Assembly: GCA_965198875.1 (NCBI GenBank)
Contig: CBDAPU010000001.1
Span: 2,349,926-2,413,925 of the forward strand
Origin: CBDAPU01 sp965198875
GTDB taxonomy: Bacteria > Pseudomonadota > Gammaproteobacteria > Eutrophobiales > Eutrophobiaceae
Length of the DNA: 64,000 bases
Reading direction: 5' to 3'
The translations under genes were made by a program, and so were the position numbers. Below are positions 43,150 through 53,360 of this stretch, piece by piece. The notes beneath the pieces are model-generated. The model had not been told where the DNA came from. It ran no database searches and was given only the letters and a program-made list of their open reading frames with translations. How positions within the stretch are numbered: position 1 is the first letter of the stretch; each line of letters starts with the position of its first letter.

Positions 43150-45366
43150 TTAGTCGGGCTGTTGCGGTTTTCGCCCCTCAGAGATCGGGTTTTGATCGAC
43201 TGATGTTTTCCCGGCTCCCGGCTCGCTTTTCTGTTTATCGACAGGGGCGGTTTGCGTCTTTATAGCCGCAGAGGTGTGTTGTTGCTCGTTGCCTTTATCC
43301 TGCCCCAGAGACGCTGGCGCCATTGGCTTCTCGGCGGTATTTTCAGGGAGGCCCGGCTGTACAGAGCTTTGGGTCTCTGCTGCGGTTTTATTTGCCACCG
43401 GCTGGCTCTGCTGTTGATGTTGTCCTCGTCTGTTTTGTGATCCAGGCCTCTCCTGTGCTCTATCCATGTTGCCCCGGTTTCGCTGGCCGTAGCGGGATGG
43501 TCTATGAGCGCTTTTATGTTGTTCTCGATTGCCCTGCCCGCGACGGGTATTGCCTGCATAGGGTCTTCGAGCGTTGCCACGTTGTGGTTGTCGGTTGGCG
43601 CTGTTGTTTGGCCTTCTGTTTCTATTTCTGTTGCCTGGGGAGTGAGGCCTCCTATCCTGGGCGGGTTGTTCGGGTTGCGCTTTTGTGGCGCCGAATAAAC
43701 TGGCGAATAACCTTGAGAGCAAACTTTTGCCCGCATGTTGTGCTCTCGCAGGCGCCGGTTTGTTCGGAATAACTTGGGTTAAGGCCGGTTTCTCCGTTCT
43801 CTTCTGGCCCCGCCCGGTAAGTGCGCTCAGGTAGTCATGTTGTTTTCTCTGCGCCAGTTTATAGCTTTCTTTTTGTGCGCCGCCGTTTTCAGAGAGGCGG
43901 GTGCGTTGCACCTGATACTGGGGCGTCGCCATGGCTGCATTGGGGATCACGATGATCTCCACGTCCAGTCGCGCTTCAATGTCACGGATAGACTGGCGCT
44001 TTTCGTTTAATAAAAACGTGGCGGCGTCAACGGGTAATTGGGCGATGACACGTTCGGTCAACTCCTTCATGGACTCCTCTTCAATAATTCTCAACACCGC
44101 TAATGAAAGCGATTTCACCCCGCGTATGGCGCCCTGACCATCACATCGCGGGCAGGGTATGTGGCTGGACTCCCCCAATGAGGGTCTTAGTCGTTGCCGG
44201 GACATCTCCAGCAGGCCAAATCGGGAAATGCGGCCTATTTGCACCCGTGCCCGATCAAGCCTCAGCCCATCACGCAGACGGGTTTCAACCTCGCGCTGAT
44301 TTTTTGTGTTCACCATGTCGATAAAATCGATCACCAGCAGACCGCCCAGATCACGCAGGCGTAGCTGTCTTGAGATCTCATCTGCGGCTTCAAGGTTGGT
44401 ATTGAGTGCGGTCTCTTCGATGTCCTCGCCTTTGGTCGCACGGGCTGAGTTAATGTCGATGGAGGTCAACGCCTCGGTGTGATCAATGATCAATGCGCCG
44501 CCGGAAGATAGCTGTACTTCCCGGGAAAAGGCGGTTTCTATTTGCCCCTCGATCTGGTAGCGGTTAAATAGGGGATCACTCTCCGAATGCAACTTCAGTT
44601 TTTGCAGATTATGGGGCATGACCTGTTGCATGAAGTCACGGGCCTTATGGAAAACATCATTGTCGTCTATCCAGATCTCGGCGATGTCATTTCTCAGGTA
44701 GTCGCGGATAGCGCGGATAATGACCTCGCTCTCCTGATAGATCAGAAAGGGACCGCGCCTCTCTTTTGCCGCTGTCTTGATGGAAGCCCACAGGGTTTGC
44801 AGGTAATCCAGGTCCCACTGCAACTCCTCGATACTTTTGCCGACACCGGCTGTACGTAAAATCAACCCCACTCCCTGGGGGGCTTGCAATGCGCTCATGG
44901 CCTCCCGTGCTTCTACCCGATCGCTGCCTTCAATTTGTCGGGAGACGCCACCGGCCCGCGGGTTATTCGGCATGAGAACCAGGTAGCGTCCGGCCAGACT
45001 GATGAAGGTGGTCAGGGCGGCGCCTTTGTTGCCACGTTCTTCTTTCTCGACCTGGATGATGAACTCCTGCCCCACTTCAAGCTCATCTTTGATATTGATG
45101 CGACCGCTGAGGCCATCGGCCTGTTTGTCCCGGAACAGGGAGCGGGCTATTTCCTTGAACGGAAGAAAACCATGGCGCTGTGCGCCGAAATCCACAAACG
45201 CCGCTTCAAGGCTAGGCTCTATCCTGACGATACGGCATTGGTAGATGTTGGATTTTTTTTGCTCTCGTCCGGTTGCTTCAATGTCCAGATCATACAGGCG
45301 CTGACCATCCACTAGTGCGACCCGCAACTCCTCCGGCTGAGTTGCGTTGATTAACATTCTTTTCAT
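43150..45366 (-). CDS. rne: Ribonuclease E
   Basis: About 738 residues. This single-strand endonuclease starts mRNA decay and processes rRNA and tRNA. It has the S1 domain (YQCRIVRIEPSLEAAFVDFG, GFLPFKEI), the catalytic DNase-I-like region with SIDINSARATKGEDIEETAL and LLVIDFIDM, and the Zn-link CPRCDGQG. The C-terminal 250 or so residues are a disordered scaffold rich in Arg, Gln, Asn and Pro (NRNRRPNNSANRQPQRGNAR), which normally holds the degradosome. It is shorter than E. coli RNase E, mostly in the scaffold. The ATG at 45366 has AAGGA at correct spacing. Confidence 0.96.
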   Translation of the reverse strand: MKRMLINATQPEELRVALVDGQRLYDLDIEATGREQKKSNIYQCRIVRIEPSLEAAFVDFGAQRHGFLPFKEIARSLFRDKQADGLSGRINIKDELEVGQEFIIQVEKEERGNKGAALTTFISLAGRYLVLMPNNPRAGGVSRQIEGSDRVEAREAMSALQAPQGVGLILRTAGVGKSIEELQWDLDYLQTLWASIKTAAKERRGPFLIYQESEVIIRAIRDYLRNDIAEIWIDDNDVFHKARDFMQQVMPHNLQKLKLHSESDPLFNRYQIEGQIETAFSREVQLSSGGALIIDHTEALTSIDINSARATKGEDIEETALNTNLEAADEISRQLRLRDLGGLLVIDFIDMVNTKNQREVETRLRDGLRLDRARVQIGRISRFGLLEMSRQRLRPSLGESSHIPCPRCDGQGAIRGVKSLSLAVLRIIEEESMKELTERVIAQLPVDAATFLLNEKRQSIRDIEARLDVEIIVIPNAAMATPQYQVQRTRLSENGGAQKESYKLAQRKQHDYLSALTGRGQKRTEKPALTQVIPNKPAPARAQHAGKSLLSRLFASLFGATKAQPEQPAQDRRPHSPGNRNRNRRPNNSANRQPQRGNARRPYAGNTRRGQGNREQHKSAHRPSRYGQRNRGNMDRAQERPGSQNRRGQHQQQSQPVANKTAAETQSSVQPGLPENTAEKPMAPASLGQDKGNEQQHTSAAIKTQTAPVDKQKSEPGAGKTSVDQNPISEGRKPQQPD

Positions 45367-45800
45367 TGTCATGTCCTTCTCTAATAGCCCAATCATCCCG
45401 GCACAGCGTAACCTGGGCGGTGACTTCACTCCCCTGTCGGGTTGGCGCTACATTCATCTTTTAATTATGCTGTATGTTGACGACTCTCGATTATGCTTGA
45501 GCTTTAGACTATCCGCTAAACTCGCCATAGCTATCTAAAGCCCCTGTTGATGCCGCTGACAGCACCCCGGCGGATGTGTAAGCATCGCTGCATCCAGGCG
45601 CAGGCGGTGTATGAGAAAACATCCCTTTGGCAAACCATTCACAGGTTTTTGACTGATTTCAGGCTACATTCGCCGCCGTTCTCACAAATGAAGACAGCGG
45701 CGCCTGTATCGCCTATTCTGCCCGGGGGCCGACTCATTACGCTACAGTGCGCTAAATATAACAATCTTCTCACCTTGAGGCAATGTGAAATGTCTTTTAT
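45367..45800. other. Divergent rne-rluC intergenic region (rne leader)
   Basis: This 434-bp gap separates two divergent RNA-enzyme genes as in E. coli. It probably contains both promoters and a long rne 5' leader used for autoregulation in relatives; I see no specific conserved hairpin that I can assign. A plus-strand open frame at 45547-45813 has no family character. Confidence 0.4.
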
Positions 45801-46763
45801 ATGTCACGGATAAATAACACAAAAACCAAATCCCGCCGTTTTATCGTGGATTTAGACCATGCCGGCAGGCGGATTGATAATTTTTTACACGGCTACCTAA
45901 AGCCCATTCCCAAAGGCCGGGTTTATCAGATGCTAAGGCGGGGTGAGGTGAGGATCAACAGCGGGCGCATTAAACCGGACTATCGACTACAGCAGGGGGA
46001 TGCGCTTCGGATCCCGCCGCTCTACCCGCTCACGCCCAAAGGGGATAAAAAACCACCCGCTGATCTGATCAAACGGATAAAAGAGAGCGTTATATATGAA
46101 GGCCCTCAGCTCATTGTGATCAATAAACCCGCCGGGCAAACTGTCCATGCCGGCACTGGCAGCGCCTTTGGCGTGATTGAGATTTTACGTGAGTGTTATA
46201 ACCCACATCAGGCGTTGCATCTGGTACACAGGCTGGATAAAGAGACCTCCGGCTGTCTGTTGATTGCGAAGAACAGGGTGGTGTTACGGGAGTTAAATGC
46301 GGCCCTTAAAACCGGCCAGATTGAAAAGGAGTATCTCGCACTGCTACAGGGCAAGCTGGGCGGAAAAACGATCCGTGTTGATGAGCCCCTGCAACGGCAG
46401 AGGACGAAAACCGGAGAAGGCTGGGTGATGATACACAGATCAGGTAAAACCGCTTTAACCGATTTTGAGAGAGTGAAGTATTATAACGGCCTCACCTACA
46501 CAAAAGTGAAGACAGGCACAGGGCGCACCCATCAGATCCGGGTCCATGCAAAGCACATTGGGCATCCCATAGCAGGCGATAACAAGTATGGTGAGAAGCA
46601 GTGCAATAAACGTCTGCGCTCTTCAGGTCTGCATCGCCTGTTTTTGCATGCCAGCTATATACGGATCCCGGGGTTAAAGCACATTGGCGAGCATGAGTTT
46701 ATGGCGCCGTTACCGGCAGAATTGGAAAATGTCCTGATCCATTATGATAAGACCCAGAGATAA
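45801..46763 (+). CDS. rluC: 23S rRNA pseudouridine synthase RluC
   Basis: This 320-residue enzyme modifies uridines 955, 2504 and 2580 in 23S rRNA (E. coli numbering). It has an N-terminal S4 RNA-binding domain (GRRIDNFLHGYL, GRVYQMLRRGEVRINSGR) and the catalytic Asp in LVHRLDKETSGCLLIAK, then TGRTHQIRVHAKHIGHPIAG. Divergence from rne is the E. coli arrangement. It overlaps the next gene by 20 bases. Confidence 0.95.
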   Translation: MSRINNTKTKSRRFIVDLDHAGRRIDNFLHGYLKPIPKGRVYQMLRRGEVRINSGRIKPDYRLQQGDALRIPPLYPLTPKGDKKPPADLIKRIKESVIYEGPQLIVINKPAGQTVHAGTGSAFGVIEILRECYNPHQALHLVHRLDKETSGCLLIAKNRVVLRELNAALKTGQIEKEYLALLQGKLGGKTIRVDEPLQRQRTKTGEGWVMIHRSGKTALTDFERVKYYNGLTYTKVKTGTGRTHQIRVHAKHIGHPIAGDNKYGEKQCNKRLRSSGLHRLFLHASYIRIPGLKHIGEHEFMAPLPAELENVLIHYDKTQR

Positions 46764-47400
46764 TCGTTTCGAATTGCTCGTGTTTGACTGGGATGGCACC
46801 CTGTCGGATTCAGTGGGGCACATTCTCGCCGCTATACGGCACGCCATAGATAGCCTGTCGTTAGAGGCAAGAGCCGATGAGCAGATACAAAATAGTATTG
46901 GTCTGGGGATGCGGGAGGCGATCCTGCACTTATATCCCCGGATGGGTGAGGATACGATTAAGCAGGTAGCTGATCGATATCGGGCGCACTGGCTGGCGAG
47001 CAGCAAAACGGATTTATTTCCAGGGGCCGCCGAGCTCATTGCGTCCTTGCACAGGGAGGGTTATTATCTGGCGATTGCCACAGGTAAAAGCCGACGGGGT
47101 CTGGACCGGGCGTTGCATGAGACCGGGCTCATGTCTTTTTTTCATGCCACTCGCTGTGCTGATGAGACTTGCTCCAAACCACACCCTCAAATGCTACAGG
47201 AGATCATGGACTCGCTCGGCATTTCCCCGAAAAATACCGTCATGATAGGCGATACCGAGCATGACATGAAAATGGCCCACAATGCAGGCGTCACCGCTAT
47301 TGCGGCGAATTATGGCTCACAATCAGCGCAACGTTTGTTAGCGTTTGGCCCCATGGCCGGTATCGACAGCCTGCTGGAATTACCGAGCCTCTTACGTTAA
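46744..47400 (+). CDS. HAD-family phosphatase, phosphoglycolate-phosphatase-like
   Basis: This 218-residue haloacid-dehalogenase hydrolase has motif I LLVFDWDGTLSDS, a helical cap domain, motif III Lys in CSKPHPQML and motif IV MIGDTEHDMKMAHNAG. Similar proteins downstream of rluC are annotated as Gph-like; the substrate is not set by these motifs. The first ATG lies inside rluC, so translation may be coupled. Confidence 0.9.
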   Translation: MIRPRDNRFELLVFDWDGTLSDSVGHILAAIRHAIDSLSLEARADEQIQNSIGLGMREAILHLYPRMGEDTIKQVADRYRAHWLASSKTDLFPGAAELIASLHREGYYLAIATGKSRRGLDRALHETGLMSFFHATRCADETCSKPHPQMLQEIMDSLGISPKNTVMIGDTEHDMKMAHNAGVTAIAANYGSQSAQRLLAFGPMAGIDSLLELPSLLR

Positions 47401-47433
47401 GAGTAGAAAAATACAACGGGACAGATCAGTGAT

Positions 47434-48411
47434 ATGAGCGAGACAGAGCAAGCCCCAGAAGCGCTTGGGCAGGGCGATGGAAAGTTTGAACAGGCGCTGG
47501 TGAATCAGCTTGCGAGGGAGTTTTTATCAGAGCAGCGTCGCGCCAGACGTTGGAATGTGGGTTTCAAGGTGTTCATTGCCGCCTACCTGTTATTTTTTCT
47601 CATCGTTTATCTGATCAACCAGATGGACATGTCGCCGACAGGTCTGGGCGGCGAGAGGCACACTGCCTTGATCGATATAGATGGTGTTATCGCCAGTCAC
47701 GCCGAGGCGAATGCCGATTATATCGCCTCCGGCCTTCGGGCGGCATACGAAGATGGCAACACCGCCGGCGTCATTATCCGCATAAACAGCCCCGGTGGCA
47801 GTCCCGTCCAGGCCGGGTACATCAATGATGAGATCCATCGCCTTCGAGCCGAGCACCCGGATATCCCGATCTACGCCGTCATCGGCGATATCTGCGCCTC
47901 CGGCGGCTATTACATCGCATCGGCGGCAGATAAAATATACGCCGATAAAGCCAGTCTTGTGGGCTCCATCGGCGTCATCATGGCGGGATTTGGTTTTGTT
48001 GACGCCATTAAAAAACTGGGGGTGGAGCGACGTGTCTGGTCTGCCGGTGAGAATAAGGCCTTCATGGACCCGTTTGCACCACTTAAAGAAGACGAGATAG
48101 AACATGTAGATGGTTTGCTCGATGACGTCTACCGGCAATTTGTCGACATCGTTAAACAGGGGCGGGGAGATAGACTGGCGGGTGATGATGAGGCGATCTT
48201 CTCCGGGCTTCTCTGGACTGGCGAGCAATCCCTGGAATTGGGGCTGATTGATGAGCTAGGCAGTGCCGGTTACGTTGCTCGGGAGGTCATTGGGGCCGAA
48301 GAGATAGTGGATTTTACCCGCCGTGAGTCCTTCATCGATCAATTTGCAAAGGAGCTGGGGGCGTCACTGCTACAAGCATTGAGAAGTCAATTTAATCTTC
48401 AATTAAAATAA
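47434..48411 (+). CDS. sppA: Signal peptide peptidase SppA, S49 family
   Basis: This 325-residue protein has one membrane segment (VFIAAYLLFFLIVYLINQM, about residues 47-65) and a single S49 domain. The nucleophilic Ser is in GDICASGGYYIASAAD and the conserved SLVGSIGVIMAGFGF follows; the fold motif INSPGGSP occurs earlier. It degrades cleaved signal peptides in the membrane. This is the short form, about half the length of E. coli SppA. In relatives the next gene is usually yceF; here a large helicase gene intervenes. Confidence 0.94.
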   Translation: MSETEQAPEALGQGDGKFEQALVNQLAREFLSEQRRARRWNVGFKVFIAAYLLFFLIVYLINQMDMSPTGLGGERHTALIDIDGVIASHAEANADYIASGLRAAYEDGNTAGVIIRINSPGGSPVQAGYINDEIHRLRAEHPDIPIYAVIGDICASGGYYIASAADKIYADKASLVGSIGVIMAGFGFVDAIKKLGVERRVWSAGENKAFMDPFAPLKEDEIEHVDGLLDDVYRQFVDIVKQGRGDRLAGDDEAIFSGLLWTGEQSLELGLIDELGSAGYVAREVIGAEEIVDFTRRESFIDQFAKELGASLLQALRSQFNLQLK

Positions 48412-48492
48412 ATATTTACAGATCATATATAAAGTAAATTATGGTAGTATCAGGCGAGTCGATCCAGAAAGCCTTCTCCAACTGCCGGATCG

Positions 48493-51400
48493 ATGAACGC
48501 CATGAGTGATGATCTGAGTGCGAATATCCTCCAATCGCTAAGGGAGAAGCCGGAGCGGAAAGCCGATGAGCTTGCGCGACATCTGGGGTCGTCCCGAGCC
48601 GAGATCAACCGTCTCTTATATGGCCCGCTAAAAGACAGGGTTCAACAGGATCGCGCTTACAGGTGGTCTCTCGTAGCCACAGAGTCCGGGCGTGCTCCGA
48701 TCAGCGGCGAAGACACTGCGGAGCAATTTGCCAACACCGATCTGGCCAGATTGTGCCGATACTATCTTGCCTGCCTGGGTTTCGATGACACCGGGGTATC
48801 GACGTTTCTGAGGTCAAAATACAGCGCTCCCGACTACCTCGAAGTGAATGTGATCCCCCGCTCGCCACATGATCTTGCAGAAAGCGAGGGCGTGAGAAAC
48901 CTTCTCGGACGAAAACGGACGGAGCAGGGGCGGTATGGTCTCTATTACGGTTATCCGATCCACATCGCACACCTGAAGTCTCGGCGTTCTGGCTGGCAAG
49001 GCTTCATGGTCGAGCCGATATTCCTGTTCCCCATTGAAGCGGAAACAGGCACGGACCGACTTACCATCGATCCTGGCTTTCCCATCATCAATCAGAAGCC
49101 ATTTCAGAGCTTCACCAATGCGCAGCGTGATACGCTAATGAACGAGCTTGTTCAGCTTGAGAACGAGTTGGGATTTGCTGTCGATGGTGAGCGGCCGGAC
49201 ATTGATGAAATCGCAATGCGACTTCAAGCTACTCGTCCTGAATGGCCCTGGAAGGAGGACATCGATCCGGATATTCTTAACTCATCAAAGAGGATCCCCA
49301 TTGATGAGCTGAATGAGGCGGGGATCTACAATCGAGCTGTGATCCTGATGGTGGAGAAATCGCCTTTCACGCAGGGTCTGGAAAATGAACTTCATGACCT
49401 CGCCAGGATCCCCGCTGAGAGGTATGCAGCAACTGCCCTGGGGAGTTGGCTATCGACTGAAGAGCCGAACCAGGGGCAGGCAGATGCCGATCTGCCACCA
49501 CTTCTTGAAGTCCTGCCGATGAACTCCGAACAGCGCAGGGCCGTGTCCATCGCTTTGAACCAGCGTGTTACCATCATCACGGGGCCACCCGGGACGGGGA
49601 AGTCTCAGGTCGTAACGAATCTGTTGATTAATGCCGCATGGAGGGGGAAGCGCATCCTCTTCGCCAGCAAAAACAACAGGGCTGTCGATGTCGTCGAAAC
49701 GCGTATCAACGCGCTCGGCTCACGACCGGTGCTTCTGCGCGTCGGCGGGCAGTCTTACCAGATTCGTCTTGCAGAGTACGTCCTTTCATTAATGTCCTCA
49801 ACAACGACCCCTGCCGAGAAGGAGGAGTTCGCGCACGCCAAAGCAGTCCATGAACGGCTATTGACCCAGCATGAGCAACTTGCCACGGATACACAAAAAC
49901 TCATTGATCTCCGAAATGAGATTGACCGCCTGGAACAAGTTGCCGAGGTGGCGCGCGATCAACTGGGTGCGGCCATATTCGCCAGGGTTTTGGAGTTTGA
50001 TGTAACTGCGATCACCAACGTGTTCGCACACCTTGAATTGGCATTGGACAAGGCCGATAAGAACAAGGCCGGGGGCCATGCGAGTATGGTCTGGCCACTC
50101 ATCCGAAACCAGCGGCTCTCGGCTTTGACCACGTAGCTATTGAGTGCGAAGTCCTCGTTTGCGGCACTCAACATCCCACCTCCTCGCAATCCGACGACAG
50201 ACGATGACATCCCTTCTGTGCGTGACGCCCTCAAGGCAGCGAAGATAAACCTGGGCGCACTCAAGAGTGCGAGGCAATACTTCAGGGCATTGAGAAAGCT
50301 CCAGGCCTCACCAACCCTTGAGGAGATTGCTCGCAAGGAAGTGCTCCTGCTTGAAGAGATGGCGCAGCACTCGCAGCAGCTTTGGAAGCTCTGGTTGCGT
50401 CTTAAACCGTCTTTGTTGTCGGCGGAGGAGCGCAAGAAGCTCGGCAAGTACATCGCGCTACTGAAAATGGTGATTGAGGCCGGTGATGAGGGCCGACTCT
50501 CCCGCCAGGCATTTGCCCAGTACAACGCAATGCTGAGGAGTATCTCCCACCTCCTGCCGTGTTGGGCGGTCACTTCTCTCTCCGCACAAGGCAGGATCCC
50601 TCTGGAGCCGAGTCATTTTGACATCGTCGTCTTCGATGAGGCGAGCCAGTGCGACATTGCCTCAGCGCTACCGCTGCTCTATCGCGCCAAATCGGTTGTC
50701 ATCATCGGAGATCCCAAGCAACTCTCGCACATCAGCCGTCTTCATCGAGGCCAGGACCAAACCTTGCTTGAGCGTTTCGAGCTTCTGCGGGATTTTCCTC
50801 ACTGGTCGTATTCACACCAATCCCTGTTTGCGCTCGCATCAACCCAGGTGGGCGGCGCCGGCATCGTCAGTCTGCTTGATCATCATCGCTCTCACGCTGA
50901 CGTCATTACATTCTCAAACAACGAGTTCTATGAGAAGCGGCTACGGGTAGCGACCAACTACGATAATCTCCGATCGCCCAATCGCTCCGAGCCGGGGATC
51001 CGATGGGTAGACGTAAAAGGCAAGGTAGTCCGCCCCGGCACAGGAGGCGCACAGAACGCTCATGAAGTTGATGCCGTGATAGCGGTGCTGCAAGACCTGG
51101 TATTGAACAAGAACTATGAGGGGAGTATGGGTGTGGTCACGCCATTTCGTTCCCAGGCGAATGCCATAACTCAGGCCGTACACAGGGACGAGCAATTATC
51201 ATCAGTATTGATGCAGCGGGGGTTCCTGGCGGACACGGTTCACAAGTTCCAGGGGGATGAGCGCGATGTGATGGTGTTCTCGCCCGTCCTGTCGACGGAC
51301 TTTCCTCAAAGCACGCTTGGGTTTCTTCAATCGAACGGAAACCTGTTTAACGTGGCTATTACCCGGGCAAAAGCGCAGTTGATCGTTGTTGGGGACATAT

Positions 51401-51888
51401 CGGCGTGTAGCTCGTGCGAAGTCGGTTATCTCTCCCGTTTCGCCACCTATGCGGCATCAATAGAGCGCCAGGTGAGAGAAAACATTGATACACACCTGGA
51501 GGAGTACGGACCGACGTATCCGAATATCGCACAGCCAGAGCTGGTTTCCGATTGGGAGCGCGACTTCTACGCCGCCGCCTATGAGGCCGGCTTCCGATTG
51601 ATCCCCCAGTACAGTGTCGAGAAGTACATGGTTGATTTTCTTATGCTGGATAATGACCGGAAACTGGTGATCGAGATCGATGGTGAACGTTATCACCGTA
51701 ATTGGACTGGCGAGCTTTGCCGTAGAGATCAGATCCGTAATCAGCGTCTCTTCGAGCTTGGCTACGACGTCATGAGGTTTTGGGTTTACGAGGTTCGCGA
51801 TGATCTGAAGGCGTGTTTCAGGAGGCTGAGAAAATGGCGGCAAGATGGAGCAAGCCCGGTACAAGAGGTCGGAGCCCTCATGCGGTAG
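48493..51888 (+). pseudogene. Large SF1 (Upf1-like) helicase with C-terminal nuclease domain, interrupted by an in-frame amber codon
   Basis: Two open stretches (48493-50133 and 50140-51888) lie in the same frame, separated by TAG at 50134-50136, so this is one gene of about 1130 codons broken near codon 548. In order: an N-terminal winged-helix-like segment (KADELARHLGSSRAEINRLL), a domain of unknown type, Walker A in IITGPPGTGKSQVVTNLL, a coiled-coil insertion where the stop falls, motif II VVFDEASQCD, GDPKQLSH, HKFQGDERDVMVFSP and VAITRAKAQLIVVGD. A C-terminal PD-(D/E)xK-type nuclease domain (VDFLMLDNDRKLVIEIDGER) of the DUF559/MTES_1575 kind follows. Such fusions are predicted anti-phage or nucleic-acid defence proteins. 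The second part could restart at TTG 50140 but would lack Walker A. Confidence 0.85.
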
Positions 51889-52143
51889 TTCATGGCGGAA
51901 GAAGCCCTCGCTGGTGAAGTGTCGGAAACAGGGATCGTGTACTCGGCAGTCACATACGCCTTTCTCCGAGAGGGTGATCAATGCGCCTTGGCTGGATGAT
52001 GCTGCGGCGGTATGAACTACTATAAGGGCAGGATAGATTGTTAGAGCTAAAAAATCGCCTTGTCAGTTTGTTCACAACATCAATCGCCTGGCGCCATTGA
52101 TTCTGGATGGGGGATCCCTGTGCCATAGAAAACTCCAGGTTGA
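51889..52143. other. Region between the helicase gene and yceF
   Basis: No gene recognised. A hairpin (AGAAAAC pairing with GTTTTCT, about 52125-52157) overlaps the 3' end of yceF and could end transcription of one of the convergent genes. Confidence 0.35.
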
Positions 52144-52740
52144 TCAAGGTTTTCTATAGCCAGCTCTCCTGAGCATTTTAAGCAATGAGATGAGCGGCAA
52201 ACCCAGCAGGGCGGTGGGATCATGACTGCTGATCCGCTCTACCAGGGTGATCCCGCCCGCTTCTGATCTGAAGCTGCCAGCGCAATCGTAGGGCGCATCA
52301 ACCCGCAGGTAATGCCTTATTTCTTTGTCTGTTAAATCCCTGAACTCAACTTCAACCCGAGCGGTTTCAGCTTGGGCCCTTCCAGTGGCGCCATCATACA
52401 AATAAAGGCCAGTGAGAAACTGGGCTCTCTGCCCTGACATGGCCTGTAATTGTTGAAAGGCGCGTCTCTCATTTCCGGGTTTATTGAATATGTGCCCGTT
52501 CACAACGGCAGTTTGATCAGCGCCGATGATGAGCGAGTCGGGATACGCCTCAACCACCGCCATGGCTTTCTCCCGTGCCAGACGTGCCACCATCGCATCT
52601 GCCGGCTCGTTCGCAAGCGGGCTTTCATCAATGCCCGGGTCTTGAGCATGAAATGGCAGTTTAAGGCGTTCCATCAATGCCCGCCGATAGGGGGATGAAG
52701 ACGCCAGAATGATATCGCTCTGATCCCTCATCAACATCAT
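52144..52740 (-). CDS. yceF: Maf-family nucleotide pyrophosphatase YceF (m7GTP type)
   Basis: This 198-residue Maf protein hydrolyses modified nucleoside triphosphates, in this subfamily 7-methyl-GTP. It has LASSSPYRRALMERL at the N-terminus, the acidic IIGADQTAVVNG, and KEIRHYLRVDAPYDCAGSF with ISSHDPTALLGLPL. It is divergent from yceD-rpmF-plsX as in E. coli. Confidence 0.93.
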   Translation of the reverse strand: MMLMRDQSDIILASSSPYRRALMERLKLPFHAQDPGIDESPLANEPADAMVARLAREKAMAVVEAYPDSLIIGADQTAVVNGHIFNKPGNERRAFQQLQAMSGQRAQFLTGLYLYDGATGRAQAETARVEVEFRDLTDKEIRHYLRVDAPYDCAGSFRSEAGGITLVERISSHDPTALLGLPLISLLKMLRRAGYRKP

Positions 52741-52802
52741 AATGACGATCTATAAAACACTGTCAAGTCAATGGGTTAAGCTAATGAGTTTAAGGTCAAT
52801 TT

Positions 52803-52831
52803 TTGACAGTGGGGAAGTTGATCGTTACACT
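52803..52831 (+). promoter_or_regulatory. Sigma-70 promoter for the yceD-rpmF-plsX-fab operon
   Basis: TTGACA at 52803-52808 and TACACT at 52826-52831 are separated by 17 bases, the ideal spacing. Transcription would start near 52838, only a few bases before the yceD ATG at 52842, so the mRNA would be nearly leaderless; no Shine-Dalgarno sequence precedes that ATG. Confidence 0.6.
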
Positions 52832-52841
52832 TTAGCACCTG

Positions 52842-53357
52842 ATGCCAGCAGATCTGCCCCTGTCCATCGCCCCCAGGCGTCTTGCCCAAGCAGCGGTAGA
52901 AATGCAAGGGCAGATTGCATTAGAGAGCATGCCACGGCTGGGAGAGGTCTTGCACGATAACCGGGGGCTGGTCGATGTGCACTTGGCGTTCAGGCAGGAT
53001 GAGAATGGGGGGATCTGTATTACCGGCACATACCAGGCATGTTTGCGCCTCATCTGTCAGAGGTGTCTGGAGCCGTTTGAATGGAGGATAGCTCACCCGA
53101 TCAACGTTGGTGTGGTGTTTGACCGGGCAGAGATTGACAGGTTGCCGGACACATTAGAGCCGCTGCTTCTGGGCGAGGATGCCGTGCTGTTATCGGTATT
53201 CATAGAAGATGAGGTTTTGTTGGCTCTGCCGCTCTCACCCGTGCATGATGAGAGAAACTGTGTGGCAGGGAAGATGAGCAAGCAATACGGATACACCAGG
53301 GAGAACCCGTTCGCCGTATTAAAAAACTTAAAGTCGATCAACAACAAGAGGTCTTAA
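52842..53357 (+). CDS. yceD: YceD/DUF177 protein (23S rRNA accumulation)
   Basis: This 171-residue DUF177 protein is defined by the central CLRLICQRCLEPFEW with a CxxC-like pair and by the C-terminal VAGKMSKQYGYTRENPFAVLKNLK. It is needed for normal 23S rRNA levels in bacteria and plastids and is almost always next to rpmF, which begins three bases later here. It opens the lipid-synthesis operon. Confidence 0.92.
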   Translation: MPADLPLSIAPRRLAQAAVEMQGQIALESMPRLGEVLHDNRGLVDVHLAFRQDENGGICITGTYQACLRLICQRCLEPFEWRIAHPINVGVVFDRAEIDRLPDTLEPLLLGEDAVLLSVFIEDEVLLALPLSPVHDERNCVAGKMSKQYGYTRENPFAVLKNLKSINNKRS

Positions 53358-53360
53358 ATC

